From positions 38,259,952 through 38,269,951 of the forward strand of contig CM060337.1 in assembly GCA_030674155.1 (NCBI GenBank): a stretch of 10,000 nt of DNA, read 5' to 3'. The notes beneath the pieces were generated by a model. The model was not told the DNA's origin. It worked only from the letters and a program-made list of their open reading frames with translations, and ran no database searches. Shown in pieces: positions 1 through 6,502 of the stretch (within the stretch, counting starts at the first letter, position 1; each line of letters begins with the position of its first letter). The translations under genes and the position numbers were made by a program. The DNA comes from Stramonita haemastoma. Its lineage: Eukaryota; Mollusca; Gastropoda; Neogastropoda; Muricidae.

Positions 1-300
1 ATCAATGTCAAACGCTGATAATGCTGATACACATAAAAACCATGACTGAGGTGTGCTGTGACTGTTGCTTTGCTGACTTAATAATGCTTTACGAGAATTG
101 TGTGATAACAGTAATATTGTAGACAGATAATGCAAGTCGTAATCTCGTTTTCTTTTATTCTATAATGTCAAATCCACCTCACGTAGAAATTGATAATTAA
201 GCACATGACTGAAATTTGTGTATTTTTTTTAAAACTATGCACCCGCCTGAATGTCCCTTTAGTGTAATGGGCTGAAAAAGCCTACCACATCGTTGTTTCA
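1..300. other. AT-rich DNA with no recognisable feature
   Basis: I see no coding frame with recognisable protein content, no tandem repeat and no copy of the dispersed families found elsewhere in the window. The composition is AT-rich and ordinary for intergenic or intronic animal DNA. Confidence 0.5.
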
Positions 301-355
301 TTCTCTCTCTCTCTGTGTCTCCTCTCTCTGTCTCTCTCTGTCTCTCTCTCTCTCT
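301..355. repeat. CT microsatellite, imperfect
   Basis: An almost pure pyrimidine run on the plus strand, mostly CT dinucleotides broken by TGT and CCT. It ends about ten bases before the R1 repeat copy that starts near 366. Confidence 0.9.
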
Positions 356-365
356 AGCAATAAAA

Positions 366-575
366 GTCCTTTGGATGAGACTACAAACTGAGGTCCTGTT
401 GCCAACGCATGCAGAACATCTTGCGCACACGTTAAATCCTGTTCCACTTTTCGAAAGAGTAGGCCATCGTGAGCCGTGGGAACAGATAACAAAATCGACA
501 GAACTGCATATACACGGGGACTGGATGTAAAAACGCACACAAGTGCGCATTCCCCATACTTTCTATATAAAAGAA
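366..575 (+). repeat. Dispersed repeat R1, forward copy
   Basis: This segment aligns by eye with 5687-5858 in the same orientation and with the reverse complements of 785-880 and about 2950-3230. Shared landmarks, in order, are the GGATGAGAC/ACCGAGG-type module, GCAGAACATCTTG, AACGTTAAA-type sequence, a block equivalent to CCCACCGGCACACAATGG read in reverse, GGACTGGATGTAAAAA, and an AGTGC...ATTCC block ending in an A-rich stretch near 570. The A-rich end suggests that this is the 3' side of a SINE-like element. No tRNA-like A or B box is visible. Boundaries are approximate, and an E2 module does not follow, unlike the composite copies at 2811-3230 and 5687-6128. Confidence 0.7.
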
Positions 576-784
576 AGACTAAATAAAGTATTGCTGTAAT
601 GAACACTGCAGTGTGTCCTGTGTACATCAGAGTTTGGCTGAGAACTCACTTACTTGAGGGTAGTACACAAATAATAGTTACACATTCATCTGCACACATT
701 CCCCTCCCTAAGAGCTAGGTTGGACTTTATTGACCACAGTAGTGTGTGTGGGTTTTTTTATTTATTTTATTTATTTTTTATTTC

Positions 785-880
785 ATTTTTTTACATCGAG
801 GATAATGGAATAAGCACTCATAAGTATACTTTTTTACATCCAGTCCCGGTGTGTATGCAGTTTTGTAAATTTTGTCATCT
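785..880 (-). repeat. Dispersed repeat R1, reverse fragment
   Basis: The sequence from the poly-T/ACATCGAGGATAATGG block through TACATCCAGTCCC to TTTTGTAAATTTTGTCATCT is the reverse complement of the 3' half of R1. The match stops exactly where the GT microsatellite begins near 881, so the rest of the element has been lost or replaced by the repeat. A long T-rich stretch (751-793) lies on its outer side, consistent with an A-rich 3' tail read in reverse. Confidence 0.65.
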
Positions 881-930
881 CTGTGTGTGTGTGTGCGTGC
901 ATGCGTGCGCGCGCGCGTGCGTGCGTGGTG

Positions 931-962
<32 letters not shown>

Positions 963-982
963 AGTGTGTGTGTGTGTATGTG
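881..982. repeat. GT/GC alternating purine-pyrimidine tract
   Basis: About 100 bp of nearly uninterrupted alternating purine-pyrimidine sequence, mainly GT, with GTGC repeats and a GCGCGCGCGCG core near 906-917. The open frames here translate to Cys-Val and Arg-Ala repeats and are not genes. Confidence 0.9.
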
Positions 983-1508
<526 letters not shown>

Positions 1509-1651
1509 GGCACAGTCATTTGTATCTTTCTAAGATTAGTAGGTCAGGTTATTCATACCGTGACTATGCCCCACCAGCTTTTTTGGGTCTCTATTCCTGT
1601 GGTGTTCTTTATGCCTCGTAATCGCGTGAGCAGGGCGCGGGTGGGTTGTGT

Positions 1652-1725
<74 letters not shown>
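1652..1725. repeat. CT microsatellite
   Basis: About 74 bp of nearly pure CT dinucleotide with one CC interruption near 1662, followed by TTTTAGGGG and a G-rich stretch (1730-1785). Apparent frames are low-complexity. Confidence 0.95.
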
Positions 1726-1729
<4 letters not shown>

Positions 1730-1840
1730 GGGGTGGGTGGGATGGGAGCTGTGGTGGGGGCAATGGGGGATTATGATATGGGGGGTAAGTTTCAGGGCAG
1801 TTCTCGTGTTAGAATTGCATGTCTTTCCCTCTTTCTCTTG

Positions 1841-1920
1841 TCTGTTTGTCTGTCTCTCTCTGTCTCACACACACACACACCCACGCACGCACGCACGCGC
1901 GCGCACACACACACACACAC
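1841..1920. repeat. Compound TCTG/CT then CA/GCAC microsatellite
   Basis: A short TGTC/CT-rich run (1841-1865) passes into CA repeats, a CACG/GC segment (about 1881-1904, including a GCGCGCGC core) and CA again to 1920. The second half is alternating purine-pyrimidine throughout. Confidence 0.9.
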
Positions 1921-2061
1921 TTAGTATCTATTTTAGTTTTCAACCAAGGTTATTTGTCTGATTGTTTTATAAGTCAATTTTCTTGATTTTTTTTTGTGAG
2001 GGCAGGATGAAAAAAAGTTGTCTAAACTTAATCTTTTACCCTCAATAAAGATCATTTTGAC

Positions 2062-2063
<2 letters not shown>

Positions 2064-2139
<76 letters not shown>
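2064..2139. repeat. Pure CA microsatellite
   Basis: An uninterrupted CA tract of 76 bp, about 38 units. It is the longest perfect dinucleotide run in the window, which suggests that it is young or actively changing in length. Confidence 0.97.
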
Positions 2140-2142
<3 letters not shown>

Positions 2143-2357
2143 GCGTGGCGGGCCATTGTTACACTACAGTCAACAATAAGAGAAGGGAAGCCAGCTGATT
2201 GCATTTCACTGTTGATCTTGAAAAGGCAAACAGAACTGTGTTTAGAACTGGAGGTAAAACAGTAAATCTAAAAAGGAAAAAATGGTTATATGGATATGAA
2301 GCTGTTAATGTGATAAATTCAAATACCTAAAAATATTTTTACCAATTGAAATGAATT

Positions 2358-2375
2358 CTACCAGCACTCTGGTAG
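2358..2375. other. Short perfect inverted repeat
   Basis: CTACCAG and CTGGTAG form a perfect 7-bp stem around a CACT loop. It sits just upstream of the 65-bp array. No function is implied, as such stems arise by chance at this scale. Confidence 0.5.
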
Positions 2376-2381
2376 ATAAAG

Positions 2382-2808
2382 AGCTTTGTGAAAAAGGGAG
2401 CTAGGACCTATAGGGGTTATAGAAACAATGAGATCACTGAAATGATTGAAAGCTGTAAAAGGGAGCTAGGACCTATAGGGGTTACACAGCTGTCAGTATC
2501 CCCCACTTTCAGCTCCTCTCACTTGCTAATTATCCCATCCCATCTCAGCCTAGCTGTGGCCAGTTGATGTTATTTATAGCAGGAGCTGACCACACATGGA
2601 CTAGGTAAAAAGGAAGGTGCATGCTAAACTTAGCACTCTTGACGAGGCCCTACTGAGTGATGTTGGACTAGTGCACTGTGGTTATAGAAGCAATGAGATC
2701 CCTGAAATGGTTGAAAACTGTAAAAGGGAGCTAGGACTTATAGGGGTTATAGAAACAATGAGATCACTGAAATGATTGAAAACTATAAAACGGGGCTAGG
2801 ACCTATAG
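2382..2808 (+). repeat. 65-bp tandem array, interrupted by an insert
   Basis: Units start with GTTATAGAAACAATGAGATC and end with AAAAGGGAGCTAGGACCTAT-type sequence. Unit starts are at 2416, 2481 (interrupted after four bases and resumed at 2681) and 2746, with the 3' part of an earlier diverged unit at about 2382-2415. The period is 65 bp on each side of the insert (2396 to 2461, and 2681 to 2746). Units differ by a few substitutions. If 2485-2680 and one copy of GTTA are removed, the array becomes continuous and in register. The last unit ends at about 2808, directly against the E2 repeat. Confidence 0.9.
2485..2680. mobile_element. Putative 196-bp non-autonomous DNA transposon (MITE-like) with GTTA target duplication
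   Basis: What is seen: a 196-bp segment begins CACAGCTGTCAG and ends GTGCACTGTG. It is flanked on both sides by GTTA (2481-2484 and 2681-2684) and splits one unit of the 65-bp array so that removing the insert plus one GTTA restores perfect register. The ends are inverted for 5 bp (CACAG/CTGTG), with only weak similarity further in. An internal 8-bp inverted pair (CAGCTCCT at 2510-2517, AGGAGCTG at 2581-2588) is also present. Known of the families: CAC-starting termini occur in CACTA, Mirage, Chapaev and Transib groups, and I recall Chapaev as making 4-bp duplications. Inference: a short non-autonomous cut-and-paste element, perhaps Chapaev-like. It is too short to code for a transposase. No second copy is visible in this window, so the family is unproven. 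Confidence 0.6.
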
Positions 2809-2810
2809 TA

Positions 2811-2945
2811 GTGGTAGTAGACACCCATCAGTCTCCGAAGACTATGGAGTTGCTCTCTAGTCTTTAGAGCCCAAAGCCTGGGTAAGTAAGTATGGAGGGC
2901 AAGCTGTTACCCATGCAGCAGCCCCCCCCCTCTCTGCCTGATCAA
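2811..2945 (+). repeat. Dispersed repeat module E2, shorter copy
   Basis: This stretch matches, in reverse complement, about 6000-6128: ACCCATCAGTCTC, GAAGACTATGGAGTTG, TAGAGC..AAAGCCT, GTAAGTAAGTATGGAGGGC, and AAGCTGTTACCCATGCAGCAG followed by a C-run. After the C-run the similarity fades by about 2945, so the inner part of E2 present at 5860-5990 is missing here. The R1 module follows at once, giving the same module order as in the other composite copy. Confidence 0.8.
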
Positions 2946-2949
2946 TTAT

Positions 2950-3230
2950 TTTTTTTTTAACATCAATTTGTTATATATCGAGGTTAATGGAATGATAATG
3001 GAATAATGGATCGGTTTTCATTTATTAATTCTTTTATATCGATGATAATAGAATAAGCACTCATGTGCTTGGTTGTTTTTTTTTTTACATCCAGTCCCCA
3101 TGCGTATGCAGTTTTGTAAATCTTGTCCTCTGTTCCCACCGGCACACAATGGTCTAAATGCCTGACGTGGACAGTGTGCTTGTCATTGAAAAAGGGATTG
3201 CAGGATTGAACGTTGGGAGTTGTGAGACGT
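2950..3230 (-). repeat. Dispersed repeat R1, reverse copy joined to E2
   Basis: Reading on the minus strand, the block carries R1 landmarks: the CCATTGTGTGCCGG block, GGGGACTGGATGT, an A-run, and the GAGTGCTTATTC/ATCGATATA end. A partial internal duplication of the terminal segment is seen (ATCGAGGTTAATGGAATGATAATGG, split over 2975-3003, and ATCGATGATAATAGAATAAG at about 3037-3056). The far end (about 3188-3230) is more diverged but still resembles the AACGTT-containing part of R1. Boundaries are approximate. Confidence 0.65.
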
Positions 3231-3237
3231 TAGTCAC

Positions 3238-3252
3238 CTGTCTGACAGACAG
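3238..3252. other. Perfect short palindrome
   Basis: CTGTCTG and CAGACAG flank a single A, giving 7-bp arms. It lies in otherwise unremarkable DNA between R1 and the minisatellite, and may be chance. Confidence 0.4.
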
Positions 3253-3310
3253 TTCGGGTCAGTGGCCTGACGAGTGAAAGACAATCACAGAAGCAAGTCT
3301 TGCCAAAAAT

Positions 3311-3910
3311 TGACTGTATAGCTATAGTGACTGTGCATAGCTATAGTGACTGTGCATAGCTGTAGTGACTGTGCATAGCTATAGTGTCTGTGCATAGCTA
3401 TAATGACTGTGCATAGCTGTAGTGACTGTGCATAGCTATAGTGACTGCATAGCTATAGTGACTGTGCATAGCTATAGTGACTGTGCATAGTTATAGTGAC
3501 TGTGCATAGCTGTAGTGACTGTGCATAGCTATAGTGTCTGTGCATAGCTATAGTGACTGTGCATAGCTGTAGTGACTGTGCATAGCTATAGTGACTGCAT
3601 AGCTATAGTGACTGTGCATAGCTATAGTGACTGTGCATAGCTATAGAGACTGTGCATAGCTATAGTGACTGTGCATAGTTATAGTGACTGTGCATAGCTA
3701 TAGTGACTGCATAGCTATAGTAACTGTGCATAGCTATAGTGACTGTGCATAGTTATAGTGACTGTGCATAGCTATAGTGACTGTGCATAGCTATAGTGAC
3801 TGTGCATAGCTATAGTGACTGTGCATAGCTATAGTAACTGTGCATAGCTATAGTGACTGTGCATAGTTATATGACTGTGCATAGCTATAGTGACTGTGCA
3901 TAGCTATAGT
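3311..3910 (+). repeat. 19-bp minisatellite with 150-bp higher-order unit
   Basis: About 31 units of AGCTATAGTGACTGTGCAT fill roughly 600 bp. Variant units carry GCTGTAG, GTTATAG, GTGTCTG, AATGAC, AGAGAC or TAACTG. Several units lack two bases (GACTGCAT instead of GACTGTGCAT) at 3443-3450, 3593-3600 and 3705-3712. These short units are 150 bp apart, then 112 bp, i.e. eight units minus 2 and six units minus 2. The ordered variants in 3359-3508 recur almost exactly in 3509-3658, so a 150-bp block was duplicated. Stops occur in every unit (TAG, TGA), and 19 is not a multiple of three, so it does not code. Each unit contains the palindromes ATAGCTAT and CTATAG. Confidence 0.95.
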
Positions 3911-3959
3911 CTTCTCGCCACACAGCTTCGCATTCATTCAATCCATTATAAAAATGACG

Positions 3960-4215
3960 ATCTGCCAGACAGACAAGACAAGACAGAAGACAGACAAGAG
4001 TCAAGGGACAGACAGACAGACAGACAAGACTGACAGAGACAGACAGACAAGACAGACTGAGACAAGATGACAGACAGACAGACAGACTGACAGACAGACA
4101 AGACAAGGACAGAGACAGACTGACAGCGACAAGGACAGACAGACAGACAAGACTGGACAGAAGACAGACAGACAAGACACAGAGACAGAGACAGAAATAG
4201 AGAAACAGACGTTAA
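3960..4215. repeat. GACA-type imperfect tetranucleotide repeat
   Basis: About 250 bp of degenerate GACA/CAGA repeats mixed with GACAA pentamers, strongly purine-biased except for the C. Minus-strand frames read Leu-Ser-Val-Cys repeats and can imitate membrane segments, but are low complexity and not genes. Confidence 0.9.
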
Positions 4216-4283
4216 CATGTAGCAGGAGACACAGACATAACAGTAGTTTAAACTCCACTGCCGATATAATTCAGCGTGTCCGC

Positions 4284-4285
4284 GT

Positions 4286-4349
<64 letters not shown>

Positions 4350-4425
4350 GTGGTGTGTGTGTGTGTGGTGTGTGTTGTGTGCATGAGTGTGTGCGTGCGT
4401 GCGTGCGTGCGTGCGTGCGTGTGTG
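4284..4425. repeat. GT microsatellite with GTGC end
   Basis: Pure GT from about 4290 to 4341, then interrupted GT with GG and TT breaks, then GTGC repeats (4391-4420). Alternating purine-pyrimidine throughout. Frames in it are low complexity. Confidence 0.95.
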
Positions 4426-4656
4426 GAGAGAACTCTAAATCCGGGTGCCAGTACAATTCAGTGTTTGACAAGCTTCGTGCGAGTGTACAGGCTGCCAAAA
4501 AATCCTACTGGTGATAAACGATTTTTACACCGGATCTTTCCCTTTAAAAAAAAGAAAAAAGAAAACCACCAACCAACCACTTACCTGTGAATTCTTCCGC
4601 CACACCTCTCAGATCCTATGACAGAGCGTAATTCTAATCAACGACACACAATAAGT
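4426..4656. other. Unique spacer, no gene recognised
   Basis: About 230 bp of mixed sequence including an A-rich patch (4545-4563) and ACCAACCAACCAC-type sequence. No dispersed-repeat copy or meaningful protein is visible. Confidence 0.4.
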
Positions 4657-4763
4657 AATGTTGTGTGTTGTGTCTTGTGGTCTTGTGTGTTTGTGGTGGT
4701 GTGTTGTGTGTGTGGTGTGTGTGTGTGTGTGTGTTGTTGTGTTGTGTGTGTGGTTGTGTGTGT
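4657..4763. repeat. Degenerate GT-rich tract (TTGTG/GTGTG)
   Basis: A run of GT dinucleotides broken repeatedly by TT, CTT and GG. It ends at the first bases of the SINE (4764), so the SINE lies in or at the edge of this tract. Confidence 0.85.
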
Positions 4764-4770
4764 GGATCGG

Positions 4771-4782
4771 TGGTCTAGGTGG
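4771..4782 (+). promoter_or_regulatory. RNA polymerase III A box of SINE copy A
   Basis: TGGTCTAGGTGG fits the A-box consensus TRGYNNARNNGG at every fixed position. It begins seven bases into the element. Confidence 0.8.
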
Positions 4783-4830
4783 TAACGTGCCTGCCTAGAA
4801 AGCGAAAAGTCCGGGTCGGAGTGTGCGGTG

Positions 4831-4839
4831 GTTCGAATC
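4831..4839 (+). promoter_or_regulatory. RNA polymerase III B box of SINE copy A
   Basis: GTTCGAATC fits the B-box consensus GWTCRANNC exactly, 48 bp after the A box, a normal spacing for a tRNA-type internal promoter. The copy keeps an intact promoter, but the T6 run three bases downstream would be expected to terminate the transcript. Confidence 0.8.
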
Positions 4840-5156
4840 CCTTTTTTGGCCCAAAACTTTTCCCCATCCATTAGACCATGAGTGGTGGTCTGAGTGCTAG
4901 TCTTTCGGATGATACAATAAACCGAGGTCCAGTGTGTTACACATAATTATTTAGCGCAGTAAAAGAACCCACGGCAACAAGAGCGTTGTCCCTGGCAAAA
5001 TTCTGTAGAAAAGTCATTTTGATAGGAAACAAACACAGTTGCAGACAGGAAGAAAACGGTTGGCGCTGCACTTGTGGCGACACACTCTCCGCGGGGAGAG
5101 CAGCTCGAATTTCACGAAGAGAAATCTGCTGTGACATAAAGTGGTATAAAAAAATT

Positions 5157-5346
5157 ATGTATGTATGTATGTATGTATGTATGTATGTATGTATGTATGT
5201 ATGTATGTATGTATGTATGTATGTTGTATGTATGTGTTGTAATGTGTGTGTGTTGTGTGTATGTGTGCTATGTATGCATCATGCATGCATGTATGTATGT
5301 ATTATGTATGTATGTATGTATGTATGTATGTATGTATGTATGTATG

Positions 5347-5377
<31 letters not shown>

Positions 5378-5515
5378 TGTATGTCTGTATGCTGTATGTG
5401 TGTGTGTGTGTTGTTGTGTTGTGATGTATGTTGTATGTAGTGTATGTTGTATGTTGTATGTATGTATGTATGTATGGATACATGCATGGATACATGCATG
5501 CATGCATGCATGTCT
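5157..5515. repeat. ATGT tetranucleotide microsatellite block
   Basis: Two pure ATGT tracts (5157-5224, 17 units; 5304-5375, 18 units) and a short third (about 5456-5476) are separated by degenerate GT/ATGT sequence. The block ends in ATGCATGG and ATGCATGC repeats (5476-5511) rich in the palindrome ATGCAT. It begins at the A-rich tail of SINE copy A. Frames through it read Met-Tyr-Val-Cys or Ile-His-Thr-Tyr repeats and are not genes. Confidence 0.95.
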
Positions 5516-5686
5516 GAGTGTTTGTGTATATGACTGATTCATATAATTATACAACACACCCACATCATAGGGCCTAAAGGAAAAAAATTGACACCATGAA
5601 AAATACACAACAAATACATATCAATATTTGAAAATGTTTTTTCGCAACATGCATGAGTGAATAGCATTGTTTTATTACACTCTGAG

Positions 5687-5858
5687 TCATTCGGATGAGA
5701 CAATAAACCGAGGCCCCGTGTGCGAACGCACGCAGAACATCTTGTGCCAAACGTTAAAATCCCGTTCCGCCTTTCGGAATAACAGGCCATTGTGTGCCGA
5801 TGGGAGCGGATGACAAAGTTATAAAAAAAAAAACCCAACATGCACACAGGTGTCGTGT
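5687..5858 (+). repeat. Dispersed repeat R1, forward copy joined to E2
   Basis: It starts with the module CATTCGGATGAGACAATAAA, then GCAGAACATCTTGTG, AACGTTAAAATCCCGTTCCG, AGGCCATTGTGTGCCGATGG and GGATGACAAAGTT. Next comes a run of A (5822-5833) and CATGCACACAGGTGT. Relative to 3040-3125 reversed, the GGACTGGATGT block between GACAAAG and the A-run has been deleted. It joins the reversed E2 module near 5860, in the same order as the composite copy at 2811-3230. Confidence 0.75.
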
Positions 5859-6128
5859 TTAGACACCATCCTTGAGAAATATCGGGGAGATGAAGTCCCC
5901 AGGGCGGCTCGGGGCTGTACACGGCAACGTTCTGGGGCTCCTGCGACGGTACTGGAACCATTCGTATCGGCGACTGCCTTTCCAATGGATCATTCCAGTG
6001 GCGTGGAGGGGGGAGTCTGCTGCATGGGTAACAGCTTGCCCTCCATACTTACTTACCTAGGCTTTGCGCTCTAAAGTCAGGAGCGCAACTCCATAGTCTT
6101 CCGAGACTGATGGGTGCCCACTACCTAT
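5859..6128 (-). repeat. Dispersed repeat module E2, longer copy
   Basis: On the minus strand the module begins GTAGTGGGCACCCATCAGTC, passes through GAAGACTATGGAGTTGCGC and GTAAGTAAGTATGGAGGGC to ACCCATGCAGCAG, then continues for about 130 bp beyond where the 2811-2945 copy stops. The extra part includes GGAATGATCCATTGGAAAGG and CTTCATCTCCCCGATATTTC. Frames on both strands are open for 60-150 codons, but the match to a noncoding-looking second copy with indels argues that they are chance. No promoter boxes are recognised. Confidence 0.8.
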
Positions 6129-6384
6129 TACACTCTTAGACACAAAGTCAGCTAAAGGGGTTATGGAAATACACCAGTCTCAGAAAAAATTTCCACACAA
6201 GCGATGTCAATCTCTCTTGGACACTGCAATAAGAAAAATGATTTATTTCCACACATTCTGCCGAGCTATGGAGAATTGAAGATATGAGCGAAGCCAGTGA
6301 CAGAGAAGATACTTCTGCGATCAAAAGAATACTAGTGCATAAAGGCCGGGCTACTACACAAGTCAGATATAGACTGCGCGCGCG
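6129..6384. other. Unique spacer, no gene recognised
   Basis: About 255 bp between the E2 module and the GT tract beside the retrotransposon. I see no repeat copy, RNA gene or convincing protein. Confidence 0.4.
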
Positions 6385-6399
6385 GTGTGTGTGTGTGTG
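6384..6399. repeat. Short GT tract flanking the retrotransposon 3' tail
   Basis: GGTGTGTGTGTGTGTG, preceded by GCGCGCGCGC, lies directly beside the retrotransposon tail. The same 16 bases occur at 8144-8159 at the other end of the element, so they could be a target duplication made inside a GT microsatellite. Confidence 0.8.
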
Positions 6400-6438
6400 A
6401 ACAGAACAGAACAGAACAGAACAGAACAGAACAGAACA
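6400..6438 (-). repeat. Pentanucleotide GTTCT tail of the retrotransposon
   Basis: On the minus strand this is 7-8 copies of GTTCT following AATAAACGAT. It is read as the 3' terminal simple repeat of the non-LTR element. Such tails are typical of several LINE clades that end in short tandem repeats instead of poly-A. Confidence 0.85.
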
Positions 6439-6502
6439 TCGTTTATTGCCATGGAAGCATACAAAGCTTATAGACACAAGTGAACAAATTGGTTAGAAAA
6501 AG

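Larger units (their letters stand above)
4764..5156 (+). mobile_element. tRNA-headed SINE, copy A, full length
   Basis: This 393-bp element starts GGATCGG, carries an A box and a B box for RNA polymerase III, then a central body, and ends after CTGCTGTGACATAAAGTGGT with an A-rich tail. It aligns along its whole length with 9364-9767. Landmarks in the body are CCCATCCATTAGACCATGAG, the CGGATGA..CAATAAACCGAGG module (4901-4937), AAAGAACCCACGGCAACAAG, CTGGCAAAATTCTGT, CACTTGTGGCGAC, GGGGAGAGCAGC and GAGAAATCTGCTGTGACATA. From memory this resembles a SINE widespread in gastropods, with a conserved central domain; I do not assign a family name. A T6 run right after the B box (4842-4847) is absent from copy B and would stop polymerase III early. 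The minus-strand frame through it is not a gene. Confidence 0.88.

Noticed and set aside
603..614. Palindrome ACACTGCAGTGT
   Set aside because: A 12-bp perfect palindrome is not rare enough in 10 kb to claim a site, and nothing around it supports a function.
3311..3910. CRISPR-like array
   Set aside because: The 19-bp units are directly contiguous with no spacers, and the context is animal DNA. It is a minisatellite.
3311..3910. Repeated phage-type promoter because of the TATAGTGACTG motif
   Set aside because: The resemblance to a T7-class promoter core covers only a few bases of a tandem repeat unit, with no phage context.
3885..4258. Overlapping minus-strand frames rich in Leu, Ser, Val and Cys that look like membrane proteins
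   Set aside because: They are translations of the GACA tetranucleotide repeat in all three frames; the hydrophobic appearance is a composition artefact.
4771..4846. A tRNA gene at the head of the SINE
   Set aside because: A and B boxes match, but I cannot fold a proper acceptor stem or anticodon arm, and the same head recurs in copy B joined to the same SINE body, so it is a tRNA-derived SINE head.
4638..4871. Minus-strand open frame containing RTTAHSDPDFSLSRQ
   Set aside because: It is the antisense of the tRNA-like head of SINE copy A followed by GT-repeat translation. The same residues appear at 9094-9480 across SINE copy B, so it is repeat-derived and not a protein family.
4986..5537. 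Plus-strand open frame of 183 codons beginning inside SINE copy A
   Set aside because: The first part is SINE body, and the rest is Met-Tyr-Val-Cys translation of ATGT repeats. No start context or domain supports a gene.
5539..5985. Minus-strand open frame of 148 codons with Pro-rich start
   Set aside because: It lies across the E2 and R1 modules. The other E2 copy (2811-2945) has indels out of step with a coding frame, so the open frame is chance.
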